From: Hemileia vastatrix
Lineage: Eukaryota; Basidiomycota; Pucciniomycetes; Pucciniales; Zaghouaniaceae
Length of the DNA stretch: 64,000 nucleotides
Assembly: GCA_030280995.1 (NCBI GenBank)
Contig: JASXTE010000008.1
Span: 6,157,001 to 6,221,000, forward strand
Reading direction: 5' to 3'
Shown here: one piece after another, positions 53,487-63,377 of the stretch
How the letters are laid out: each line of letters begins with the position of its first letter
How positions within the stretch are numbered: the first letter of the stretch is position 1
The notes under the pieces: model-generated
What the model was told of the DNA's origin: nothing
Database searches by the model: none
Seen by the model: only the letters and a program-made list of their open reading frames with translations
Position numbers and translations under genes: made by a program

Positions 53487-54402
53487 TGTTGAAATTTCTG
53501 CCTCTAATACCTGACCCATTCCTTACTCCAGCTTCTTACCATCGTCTCAAGTCATTCTCCTTGCTCATATCCTCTTTTCCTGACCTTTTCCGCCGAGGAA
53601 CTTCAAAGATACGAGCTCCAGCATCAAGAACAACATTTCTTTCCCACCCGGAGTCAATGTATTGATTCTGGACCTCGAGGACGTGTTTCTTTACCTGGAG
53701 TGTGAATCTTTTCCCCGGCTGGGAACTTTTTCCTTGGATGTGAACCTGTCTCTTTTTCTGTATTGTAGTTTAGTAGTTTTGTCGACGTCGTGTTAGTTTC
53801 TATTGTTTTGGATGGTGGACTTTGTCATATAATGAGCCCTCTCTTTGCCATTTCCGTTTTCCCCATCCAAATCTTTTTCTTTCTCTTTCTCTCTATTCTC
53901 TTTATCCCTTCCACTGCTTCTTCCTGTCCACTGCTTTCCCTTTTGGCCGCATCTGACAGTCTTTGCACTGTGTGGGGAGAATAGAGTCTTTTGTCCAGGT
54001 TCTTTCCTTTTCTTTTCTGTTATCTTTTCTCTGATTCTTTTAGTCCTAACCACAGCAGCTCACACTTGTGTCCCTTATAGTTTTAGCACACGCTTTGTTG
54101 TAGTTACTTGTTGTTGTAAGGTGCACAGTTGCTGATTGACCTGTGTTTAGGTATGTTTGTTTTTGCAATGAAATCCAAATCTTTTTCTTTCTCTTTCTCT
54201 CTATTCTCTTTATCCCTTCCACTGCTTCTTCCTGTCCACTGCTTTCCCTTTTGGCCGCATCTGACAGTCTTTGCACTGTGTGGGGAGAATAGAGTCTTTT
54301 GTCCAGTTTTAGCACACGCTTTGTTGTAGTTACTTGTTGTTGTAAGGTGCACAGTTGCTGATTGACCTGTGTTTAGCTTTCCTCTGTGCTAAAACTTCTA
54401 CA
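53487..54402 (+). repeat. 5' LTR of F (916 bp, type A)
   Basis: No difference from 59018-59933 seen. Ends CTTCTACA beside the PBS. Confidence 0.96.
53827..53833 (+). promoter_or_regulatory. TATA-like box, 5' LTR of F
   Basis: ATATAAT at LTR position 341; candidate promoter of an intact copy. Confidence 0.5.
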
Positions 54403-54416
54403 GGTTATGGGCCCAG
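54403..54416 (+). other. Primer binding site of F
   Basis: GGTTATGGGCCCAG directly after the LTR. Confidence 0.87.
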
Positions 54417-54560
54417 TTGCCTAAAGCACCTTTCTCAAGAATACTTACAACAAAACCGCTTACTGGACAATAAAACAGCCTTTTCTCTCAGATTTTGGAT
54501 CATCCTCTTCACATCTCATCTTCTTTCTCTCCAAATCTTTGCTGTTGACTCGACCAAATC

Positions 54561-57500
54561 ATGGCCTCCAATCAGGATTCAAGTAAGGTTATGGTCACCC
54601 CTCTTACTGACGAATCCTATGACACCTGGGAACACATTATGCGTCTTCACTTTGAAGTTCTGGATCTTTTTGGCATTGTTTCTGGACAAGTCCCTGCCCC
54701 TGTTCCTCACAATGATGGTTCACCTTCAGACGCTGAAATCAAAGCTCAACTTGCTTTATGGATCAAAAATGACACCAGGTGCAGGTATGAAATCATCACC
54801 AGATTGGATGATGTTAACAAGAAGCTGGTCAACACTTGCCACACCTCTGCTCAAATGTGGTCTGTTCTTGCAAGAAGACACGCCAGCAATAAAGTTGGAT
54901 CACGGATTTCTCACTTTCTCTCTATGGTTACTCTTTCTCTTTCTGAAGGAGGAGACCCCAAAACTCATGTTGATGCATTCAAAGGCATTAACTTCCATAT
55001 GATCCGTTCTGGGCTCATCATTCCCCAGGAAATTCTTATTTATCTCTTTTTTGCCACTCTTCCACCTTCCTTCAAACATTGGCGTGGTTTGCTCACCAGA
55101 GACAGACAGGAAATTGATCACCTGCATCTGGATGATGTTTTATCTTCTTTCCTGGATTACGCTGCTGATGACAAAGTTGTTGATGAATTTCACAATGCTA
55201 TGTCAAATGTCAATGCTCACTCTGCCTCAGCCAAATCATCAAAATCATCCAAATCCAAGGCACGCAGCAAACTCTCATGTTCTGTTCATGGTCAAAATGT
55301 TGGACATGATGACAATCATTGCTTTGTTCAACATCCTGAATTGCGTCCCAAGAAGAACCAAGCCAACTCAGCTGCCCCATCAAAGGACAATTCCAACAAA
55401 GCAACTCCTGTTCCCCCTCCTCAGGAAGAACAACCTGATGTCACGGCCAATTGTGCTTTTGTCTTCCCTTCTGATGAAGAATTTCTTTTTACAGCTGTTG
55501 CCTGCTTGTCTGAAAAATCAAATTCTGACTGCATTATCAACGCTTCTGCTTCCATGGCTTCTCATTCCTCAAACCTTTCTCCAATTATTGATTCTGGGGC
55601 CAGCTGTCATATGTTTAACAACAGAGACAGTTTCATCACCTTTCAACCTGTCAACATTCGAATTCAACTTGCTGGTATTGGGAAATCAATCTATGCAACT
55701 GGAAAAGGAACTGTTGCTGCTTCTGGAGGAATGGAAGGAAAAGTTTTCTTTTCTGATGCTCTTTATGTCCCTGATCTTGGAAGGAATCTCATCTCCCTGG
55801 GACGTCTTTGGAGAACTGGTTGTCTTCTCATCCCTGCACCAGTTAATCCTACATCAAACTTCATTATTTCACGTAATGGAAAGAATTATATGGGAGGAGT
55901 CATCTCCAATTCATTATTTGAAGTTTCTGTGGTTCCACAAGGCATGTCTCCCCCTAATTCCTCAGCTCTTTATGCAAAAGCTTCAAGTCAGTCTCTAACT
56001 CTCTGGCACAACAGATTAGGACATCCATACGCCCCATATATTCAAAAACTTTTTAATGGAATGGCATCTGATGTATCTAGTTCTAGTTTGTCTGATTCTG
56101 AAATGCATTTTTGTGAACCGTGTGTGTTGGGTAAACAAACCCATGCTTCCTTTCCTGGCCAGTTGCCTGTTGCCAAAAATCCTCTTGAAGTTATCCACAC
56201 GGATTTATCTGGGAAAATTCAACCTCCTTCTTTTGATGGTTCTCAGTATTACCTTAAGTTCACTGATCAGGCCACTTCATACCGTCATGTTTACCTTCTT
56301 TCCTCAAAAGCCCAAGTATTCAAATATTTCTTGGAATACAAGGCATCTGTAGAGCTGCAATCTGGCTTCAAAATCAAAAAGCTTGTTTGTGACGGTGGTG
56401 GTGAGTATATCAACTCTAGTCTGGTCAACTTTCTTAAACAACATGGCATTGCTCTTCAAGTTACGGCTCCTTACACTCCCCAACAAAATCCAATTTCTGA
56501 GAGAGGAAACCGTATTACCACTGAAAAATCCAAAACCATGATGTTTCATTCTAATGCACCAATTCACCTATGGTCTGAAGCAGTTAAAACAGCAGTATAT
56601 CTTGAAAACAGATTACCAACCAAAGCTCTTCAAAACAAATCAACTCCTTTTGAAGCCTGGAATAAATCCAAACCCAGAGTCTCACACCTCAGAGTTTTTG
56701 GTTGTGCTTGCTATGCTTTTCTTGATAAACATCAACGTCCTGGAAAGTTTTCAGCTAATGCCAGAAAGTGTGTCATGCTTGGATATGAAGTTGGAACAAC
56801 AAATTATCGTGTTTGGGATCTTGAGCTTAAAAAGATTGTTATTGCCAAATCTGTGGCCTTCAATGAAAATTTCTTCCCCTTTCTTGACTCCAGATTTAAG
56901 CGCCCTCAATGGTCACAACTGATGAAGCAAATTCCAGATCAAATTCATGACAGTCAACCACTTCCAACACCTGGACTTTCCTTTTCTCCAGCTCAATCTC
57001 CTTCTGAGTCTCCAACTCATGATCCATCCTCAGGAAACATTTCTGATTCACATTCTGAAGATAATTCTCCTTCTTCTTCTTCTTCCTCTGATTTTCACAT
57101 GTCCGGCACACCTTCTAATTCAACTCCTTGTCCTTCACCTGGCCACTTAACAAGATTACCTCATTCCAATGTCCCAGATGAAGAAGGTTCCAGTCAATCT
57201 GATCCATCATATTCATCAATTGAGCCAGACAATCCAGCAGATCCTGATTATGTTCCCTCATCACAATCCCCCAGTTATTCTGACAACTCTTCAGCTGAAA
57301 CATCCACTCCTGAACATTTACGTCAGATTTATTATGATCATTATCAACATGATTCCTACTCTGATTCTCCTGACCCTCTTGGGTTATATGCAGCAAATGC
57401 CTTTGCTTTCTCTCTAGAAGCTCCCTTGCTAGCTCATGAAATTCCTGAACCCCAGTGTTATAAGCAAGCAATCTATTCCAAATATTCAGCAGAATGGGCA

Positions 57501-59045
57501 GAGGCTGTGAAACATGAACATCAAGCACTTCAGCGTTGTAACACTTGGAAAATTGTCCCCAGGCCTGAAAAAGCTAATGTAATTGGCTGCAGGTGGGTTT
57601 TCAGGGTTAAACCTAATGCTGATGGTGGTGTTTCCAAGTTCAAAGCCCGTTGTGTAGCAAAAGGATATTCTCAAATCCTAGGAATAGATTTTCATGAAAC
57701 TTTTGCACCCACTGGACGGATCACTTCTCTCAGGACCATTCTTTCTTTAGCAGCTTATTTTGACTGGGATGTTCATCAAATGGATGTAGTGGCAGCTTTT
57801 CTCCAGGGAAACTTAAATGAAACTGTTTATATGGAACAACCTGAAGGAACACTAACTGCTGGAAATGAAGGTAAAGTTTGCCAATTGTTGCGTCCTCTTT
57901 ATGGCATCAAACAAGCTCCCTTTTGCTGGAATTCACGTATAAATGACTACTTGTGCAAGCTCAACTTCTCCCCCCTTAAGTGTGATCAGTGTGTGTATGT
58001 TTGGAGAAACAAATCACAAATCTGTATCATTTATCTTCATGTTGATGATATGGTCATTACTGGTAATCATTTTCTTTGGTTCAAAGACAAAATCAAAACT
58101 GAATTTGAGATGGATGATCTTGGTCCTGCCACTTGGATTTTGGGAATGCGTCTCACCAGGAACAGAACAGCACGTACTCTTTCTTTATCACAAGATTCTT
58201 ATGCTGAAAAAGTTTTGTCCAACTGGAATATGGCCAACTGTAATCCCTGTCTCACTCCCTTATCCCCAAATGATTATCCTGTCAAAGCAACCAGTGAAGA
58301 AATTGCTGAATTCAATGCTCTGAAAATCAATTACCGCTCTGCTATTGGTGCACTCAACTATTTGTCTGTTGCAACAAGACCTGATCTCTCTTTTGCAGTT
58401 GGTGCATTATCTCAACATCTCATTGAACCAGGTATCAAACACTGGCTTGCTGTCAAACACACTTTCAGATATCTGCGTGCCACTTCATCATCATCTCTCA
58501 CTTTTGGAGGAAAATGCCCAATTCCAAATCATCCATCACTCTGTCCTCTTATTTACTCTGACACTGATTATGCTGGGGATCCTGATACCAGGCGCTCAAC
58601 TGGAGGGTATGTTGCCATACTCAATGGAGGAGCTATTTCCTGGAGTTCTAAAAAGCAGCAAGTCGTCACTATCTCTAGTACTGAAGCTGAGTTCAGAGGC
58701 ATTGTGGATGCTGGATGTGAAGCAATCTGGCTGACTAAATTACTTACTTCCTTCAATATTCCTAAGTCACCTTCACCTTTAATCCTTGCTGACAATGCCA
58801 GTTCCATTTCACAATGCAAGGATTCACTCAGATACCGTCAAAGATCAAAACATGTGGACACTCAACTTTGTTGGATTACTGAAAGCATCAACAAAAATCA
58901 TTTTCAGCTTCAACACATTTCAACTGAACACATGGTGGCTGATCTTCTTACAAAATCTTTAGGAAAAGTCAAGCTGTCTTATCTCCTCAAACTCATGGGT
59001 CTGGTATTAAGGGGGGGTGTTGAAATTTCTGCCTCTAATACCTGA
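54561..59045 (+). CDS. Gag-Pol polyprotein of F, intact (1,494 aa)
   Basis: Same protein as copy D residue for residue as far as I can read, with no stop or shift. Key sites in this copy: protease D344 codon at 55590-55592, integrase E647 at 56499-56501, RT D1162-D1163 at 58044-58049, RNase H D1334 at 58560-58562. Start ATG 158 nt after the 5' LTR, stop 28 nt inside the 3' LTR. The best candidate here, with D, for a transposition-competent copy, since its target duplication, both LTRs, PBS and purine tract (59009-59017) are all intact. Confidence 0.97.
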   Translation: MASNQDSSKVMVTPLTDESYDTWEHIMRLHFEVLDLFGIVSGQVPAPVPHNDGSPSDAEIKAQLALWIKNDTRCRYEIITRLDDVNKKLVNTCHTSAQMWSVLARRHASNKVGSRISHFLSMVTLSLSEGGDPKTHVDAFKGINFHMIRSGLIIPQEILIYLFFATLPPSFKHWRGLLTRDRQEIDHLHLDDVLSSFLDYAADDKVVDEFHNAMSNVNAHSASAKSSKSSKSKARSKLSCSVHGQNVGHDDNHCFVQHPELRPKKNQANSAAPSKDNSNKATPVPPPQEEQPDVTANCAFVFPSDEEFLFTAVACLSEKSNSDCIINASASMASHSSNLSPIIDSGASCHMFNNRDSFITFQPVNIRIQLAGIGKSIYATGKGTVAASGGMEGKVFFSDALYVPDLGRNLISLGRLWRTGCLLIPAPVNPTSNFIISRNGKNYMGGVISNSLFEVSVVPQGMSPPNSSALYAKASSQSLTLWHNRLGHPYAPYIQKLFNGMASDVSSSSLSDSEMHFCEPCVLGKQTHASFPGQLPVAKNPLEVIHTDLSGKIQPPSFDGSQYYLKFTDQATSYRHVYLLSSKAQVFKYFLEYKASVELQSGFKIKKLVCDGGGEYINSSLVNFLKQHGIALQVTAPYTPQQNPISERGNRITTEKSKTMMFHSNAPIHLWSEAVKTAVYLENRLPTKALQNKSTPFEAWNKSKPRVSHLRVFGCACYAFLDKHQRPGKFSANARKCVMLGYEVGTTNYRVWDLELKKIVIAKSVAFNENFFPFLDSRFKRPQWSQLMKQIPDQIHDSQPLPTPGLSFSPAQSPSESPTHDPSSGNISDSHSEDNSPSSSSSSDFHMSGTPSNSTPCPSPGHLTRLPHSNVPDEEGSSQSDPSYSSIEPDNPADPDYVPSSQSPSYSDNSSAETSTPEHLRQIYYDHYQHDSYSDSPDPLGLYAANAFAFSLEAPLLAHEIPEPQCYKQAIYSKYSAEWAEAVKHEHQALQRCNTWKIVPRPEKANVIGCRWVFRVKPNADGGVSKFKARCVAKGYSQILGIDFHETFAPTGRITSLRTILSLAAYFDWDVHQMDVVAAFLQGNLNETVYMEQPEGTLTAGNEGKVCQLLRPLYGIKQAPFCWNSRINDYLCKLNFSPLKCDQCVYVWRNKSQICIIYLHVDDMVITGNHFLWFKDKIKTEFEMDDLGPATWILGMRLTRNRTARTLSLSQDSYAEKVLSNWNMANCNPCLTPLSPNDYPVKATSEEIAEFNALKINYRSAIGALNYLSVATRPDLSFAVGALSQHLIEPGIKHWLAVKHTFRYLRATSSSSLTFGGKCPIPNHPSLCPLIYSDTDYAGDPDTRRSTGGYVAILNGGAISWSSKKQQVVTISSTEAEFRGIVDAGCEAIWLTKLLTSFNIPKSPSPLILADNASSISQCKDSLRYRQRSKHVDTQLCWITESINKNHFQLQHISTEHMVADLLTKSLGKVKLSYLLKLMGLVLRGGVEISASNT

Positions 59046-59933
59046 CCCATTCCTTACTCCAGCTTCTTACCATCGTCTCAAGTCATTCTCCTTGCTCATA
59101 TCCTCTTTTCCTGACCTTTTCCGCCGAGGAACTTCAAAGATACGAGCTCCAGCATCAAGAACAACATTTCTTTCCCACCCGGAGTCAATGTATTGATTCT
59201 GGACCTCGAGGACGTGTTTCTTTACCTGGAGTGTGAATCTTTTCCCCGGCTGGGAACTTTTTCCTTGGATGTGAACCTGTCTCTTTTTCTGTATTGTAGT
59301 TTAGTAGTTTTGTCGACGTCGTGTTAGTTTCTATTGTTTTGGATGGTGGACTTTGTCATATAATGAGCCCTCTCTTTGCCATTTCCGTTTTCCCCATCCA
59401 AATCTTTTTCTTTCTCTTTCTCTCTATTCTCTTTATCCCTTCCACTGCTTCTTCCTGTCCACTGCTTTCCCTTTTGGCCGCATCTGACAGTCTTTGCACT
59501 GTGTGGGGAGAATAGAGTCTTTTGTCCAGGTTCTTTCCTTTTCTTTTCTGTTATCTTTTCTCTGATTCTTTTAGTCCTAACCACAGCAGCTCACACTTGT
59601 GTCCCTTATAGTTTTAGCACACGCTTTGTTGTAGTTACTTGTTGTTGTAAGGTGCACAGTTGCTGATTGACCTGTGTTTAGGTATGTTTGTTTTTGCAAT
59701 GAAATCCAAATCTTTTTCTTTCTCTTTCTCTCTATTCTCTTTATCCCTTCCACTGCTTCTTCCTGTCCACTGCTTTCCCTTTTGGCCGCATCTGACAGTC
59801 TTTGCACTGTGTGGGGAGAATAGAGTCTTTTGTCCAGTTTTAGCACACGCTTTGTTGTAGTTACTTGTTGTTGTAAGGTGCACAGTTGCTGATTGACCTG
59901 TGTTTAGCTTTCCTCTGTGCTAAAACTTCTACA
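59018..59933 (+). repeat. 3' LTR of F (916 bp, type A)
   Basis: Ends CTTCTACA and is followed by the right ACAAC duplication and the rest of LTR W. Confidence 0.96.
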
Positions 59934-60373
59934 ACAACAACAAGTAACTACAACAAAGGGTGTGCTAAAACTATAAGGGACACAAGTGTGAGCTGCTGTG
60001 GTTAGGACTAAAAGAATTAGAGAAAAGATAACAGAAAGGAAAAGGAAAGAACCTGGACAAAAGACTCTATTCTCCCCACACAGTGCAAAGACTGTCAGAT
60101 GCGGCCAAAAGGGAAAGCAGTGGACAGGAAGAAGCAGTGGAAGGGATAAAGAGAATAGAGAGAAAGAGAAAGAAAAAGATTTGGATGGGGAAAACGGAAA
60201 TGGCAAAGAGAGGGCTCATTATATGACAAAGTCCACCATCCAAAACAATAGAAACTAACACGACGTCGACAAAACTACTAAACTACAATACAGAAAAAGA
60301 GACAGGTTCACATCCAAGGAAAAAGTTCCCAGCCGGGGAAAAGATTCACACTCCAGGTAAAGAAACACGTCCT
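59934..60373 (-). repeat. W continued: minus LTR fragment, positions 631-192
   Basis: Starts with the duplicated ACAAC and ends in GTCCT, where minus fragment Y' begins. Carries AAAGGGTGTGC, AGAATTAGAG and GAAAGGAAAAGG as private or type-B-like changes. Confidence 0.92.
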
Positions 60374-60694
60374 TGTAGAAGTTTTAGCACAGAGGAAAGC
60401 TAAACACAGGTTAATCAGCAACTGTGCACCTTACAACAACAAGTAACTACAACAAAGCGTGTGCTAAAACTGGACAAAAGACTCTATTCTCCCCACACAG
60501 TGTAAAGACTGTCAGATGCGGCCAAAAGGGAAAGCAGTGGACAGGAAGAAGCAGTGGAAGGGATAAAGAGAATAGAGAGAAAGAGAAAGAAAAAGATTTG
60601 GATTTCATTGCAAAAACAAACATACCTAAACACAGGTCAATCAGCAACTGTGCACCTTACAACAACAAGTAACTACAACAAAGCGTGTGCTAAA
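60374..60694 (-). repeat. Y': minus LTR fragment, positions 916-596
   Basis: Starts with a true LTR end TGTAGAAG at the GTCCT site of W and is cut at CTAAA by copy Q. Carries the GGTTAATC variant shared with Y (53006-53052). Confidence 0.9.
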
Positions 60695-61610
60695 TGTTGA
60701 AATTTCTGCCTCTAATACCTGACCCATTCCTTACTCCAGCTTCTTACCATCGTCTCAAGTCATTCTCCTTGCTCATATCCTCTTTTCCTGACCTTTTCCG
60801 CCGAGGAACTTCAAAGATACGAGCTCCAGCATCAAGAACAACATTTCTTTCCCACCCGGAGTCAATGTATTGATTCTGGACCTCGAGGACGTGTTTCTTT
60901 ACCTGGAGTGTGAATCTTTTCCCCGGCTGGGAACTTTTTCCTTGGATGTGAACCTGTCTCTTTTTCTGTATTGTAGTTTAGTAGTTTTGTCGACGTCGTG
61001 CTAGTTTCTATTGTTTTGGATGGTGGACTTTGTCATATAATGAGCCCTCTCTTTGCCATTTCCGTTTTCCCCATCCAAATCTTTTTCTTTCTCTTTCTCT
61101 CTATTCTCTTTATCCCTTCCACTGCTTCTTCCTGTCCACTGCTTTCCCTTTTGGCCGCATCTGACAGTCCTTGCACTGTGTGGGGAGAATAGAGTCTTTT
61201 GTCCAGGTTCTTTCCTTTTCTTTTCTGTTATCTTTTCTCTGATTCTTTTAGTCCTAACCACAGCAGCTCACACTTGTGTCCCTTATAGTTTTAGCACACG
61301 CTTTGTTGTAGTTACTTGTTGTTGTAAGGTGCACAGTTGCTGATTGACCTGTGTTTAGGTATGTTTGTTTTTGCAATGATATCCAAATCTTTTTCTTTCT
61401 CTTTCTCTCTATTCTCTTTATCCCTTCCACTGCTTCTTCCTGTCCACTGCTTTCCCTTTTGGCCGCATCTGACAGTCCTTGCACTGTGTGGGGAGAATAG
61501 AGTCTTTTGTCCAGTTTTAGCACACGCTTTGTTGTAGTTACTTGTTGTTGTAAGGTGCACAGTTGCTGATTGACCTGTGTTTAGCTTTCCTTTGTGCTAA
61601 AACTTCTTCA
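60695..61610 (+). repeat. 5' LTR of Q (916 bp)
   Basis: Ends CTTCTTCA. Private marks include CAGTCCTTGCAC in both internal A repeats, GATATCCAAATC and CTTTGTGCTAAAAC; it also has CGTGCTAG (C as in the LTR of Z). The same base change in both A repeats suggests homogenisation inside the LTR. Confidence 0.94.
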
Positions 61611-61624
61611 GGTTATGGGCCCAG
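61611..61624 (+). other. Primer binding site of Q
   Basis: GGTTATGGGCCCAG directly after CTTCTTCA. Confidence 0.85.
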
Positions 61625-61768
61625 TTGCCTAAAGCACCTCTCTCAAGAATACTTACAACAAAACCGCTTACTGGACAATAAAACAGCCTTTTCTCTCAGA
61701 TTTTGGATCACCCTCTTCACATCTCATCTTCTTTCTCTCCAAATCTTTGCTGTTGACTCAACCAAATC

Positions 61769-63377
61769 ATGGCCTCCAATCAGGATTCAAGTAAGGTTAT
61801 GGTCACCCCTCTCACTGACGAATCCTATGACACCTGGGAACACATTATGCGTCTTCACTTTGAAGTTCTGGATCTTTTTGGCATTGTTTCTGGACAAGTC
61901 CCTGCCCCTGTTCCTCACAATGATGGTTCACCTTCAGACGCTGAAATCAAAGCTCAACTTGCTTTATGGATCAAAAATGACACCAGGTGCAGGTATGAAA
62001 TCATCACCAGATTGGATGATGTTAACAAGAAGCTGGTCAACACTTGCCACACCTCTGCTCAAATGTGGTCTGTTCTTGCAAGAAGACACGCCAGCAATAA
62101 AGTTGGATCACGGATTTCTCACTTTCTCTCTATGGTTACTCTTTCTCTTTCTGAAGGAGGAGACCCCAAAACTCATGTTGATGCATTCAAAGGCATTAAC
62201 TTCCATATGATCCGTTCTGGGCTCATCATTCCCCAGGAAATTCTTATTTATCTCTTTTTTGCCACTCTTCCACCCTCCTTCAAACATTGGCGTGGTTTGC
62301 TCACCAGAGACAGACAGGAAATTGATCACCTGCATCTGGATGATGTTTTATCTTCTTTCCTGGATTACGCTGCTGATGACAAAGTTGTTGATGAATTTCA
62401 CAATGCTATGTCAAATGTCAATGCTCACTCTGCCTCAGCTAAATCATCAAAATCATCCAAATCCAAGGCACGCAGCAAACTCTCATGTTCTGTTCATGGT
62501 CAAAATGTTGGACATGATGACAATCATTGCTTTGTTCAACATCCTGAACTCCGTCCCAAGAAGAACCAAGCCAACTCAGCTGCCCCATCAAAGGACAATT
62601 CCAACAAAGCAACTCCTGTTCCCCCTCCTCAGGAAGAACAACCTGATGTCACGGCCAATTGTGCATTTGTCTTCCCTTCTGATGAAGAATTTCTTTTTAC
62701 AGCTGTTGCCTGTTTGTCTGAAAAATCAAATTCTGACTGCATTATCAACGCTTCTGCTTCCATGGCTTCTCATTCCTCAAACCTTTCTCCAATTATTGAT
62801 TCTGGGGCCAGCTGTCATATGTTTAACAACAGAGACAGTTTTATCAGTTTTCAACCTGTCAACATTCGAATTCAACTTGCTGGTATTGGGAAATCAATCT
62901 ATGCAACTGGAAAAGGAACTGTTGCTGCTTCTGGAGGAATGGAAGGAAAAGTTTTCTTTTCTGATGCTCTTTATGTCCCTGATCTTGGAAGGAATCTCAT
63001 CTCCCTGGGACGTCTTTGGAGAACTGGTTGTCTTCTCATCCCTGCACCAGTTAATCCTACATCAAACTTCATTATTTCACGTAATGGAAAGAATTATATG
63101 GGAGGAGTCATCTCCAATTCATTATTTGAAGTTTCTGTGGTTCCACAAGGCATGTCTCCCCCTAATTCCTCAGCTCTCTATGCAAAAGCTTCAAGTCAGT
63201 CTCTAACTCTCTGGCACAACAGATTAGGACATCCCTACGCCCCATATATTCAAAAACTTTTTAATGGAATGGCATCTGATGTATCTAGTTCTAGTTTGTC
63301 TGACTCTGAAATGCATTTTTGTGAACCGTGTGTGTTGGGTAAACAAACCCATGCTTCCTTTCCTGGCCAGTTGCCTG
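61769..63377 (+). pseudogene. Gag-Pol of Q, residues 1-536, truncated by R
   Basis: Holds gag with its zinc knuckle, protease (D344) and the integrase zinc motif (H483, H488, C518, C521), and ends before integrase D548. V294, T360S and A386 make it a type-B relative. The frame continues into the inserted LTR to a stop at 63554-63556, giving a 595-residue protein with a foreign LTR-encoded tail of about 59 residues. The rest of the gene should follow R beyond the window if R inserted cleanly. Confidence 0.93.

Larger units (their letters stand above)
53487..59933 (+). mobile_element. F: intact copia copy with ACAAC target duplications
   Basis: LTR 53487-54402, internal 54403-59017, LTR 59018-59933, 6,447 bp. 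ACAAC at 53482-53486 and 59934-59938; removing F restores LTR W exactly. The LTRs match each other by eye, and PBS, purine tract and ORF are complete, so F looks autonomous and recent. Confidence 0.97.
60695..63377 (+). mobile_element. Q: copia copy, 5' part, cut by R
   Basis: 5' LTR 60695-61610 and internal 61611-63377. Left flank CTAAA in Y'. Cut at GCCTG (63373-63377) by the LTR of R. Mostly type B (CTTCTTCA end, CCTCTCTC, T360S) with private changes. The 3' part is beyond the window. Confidence 0.93.
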
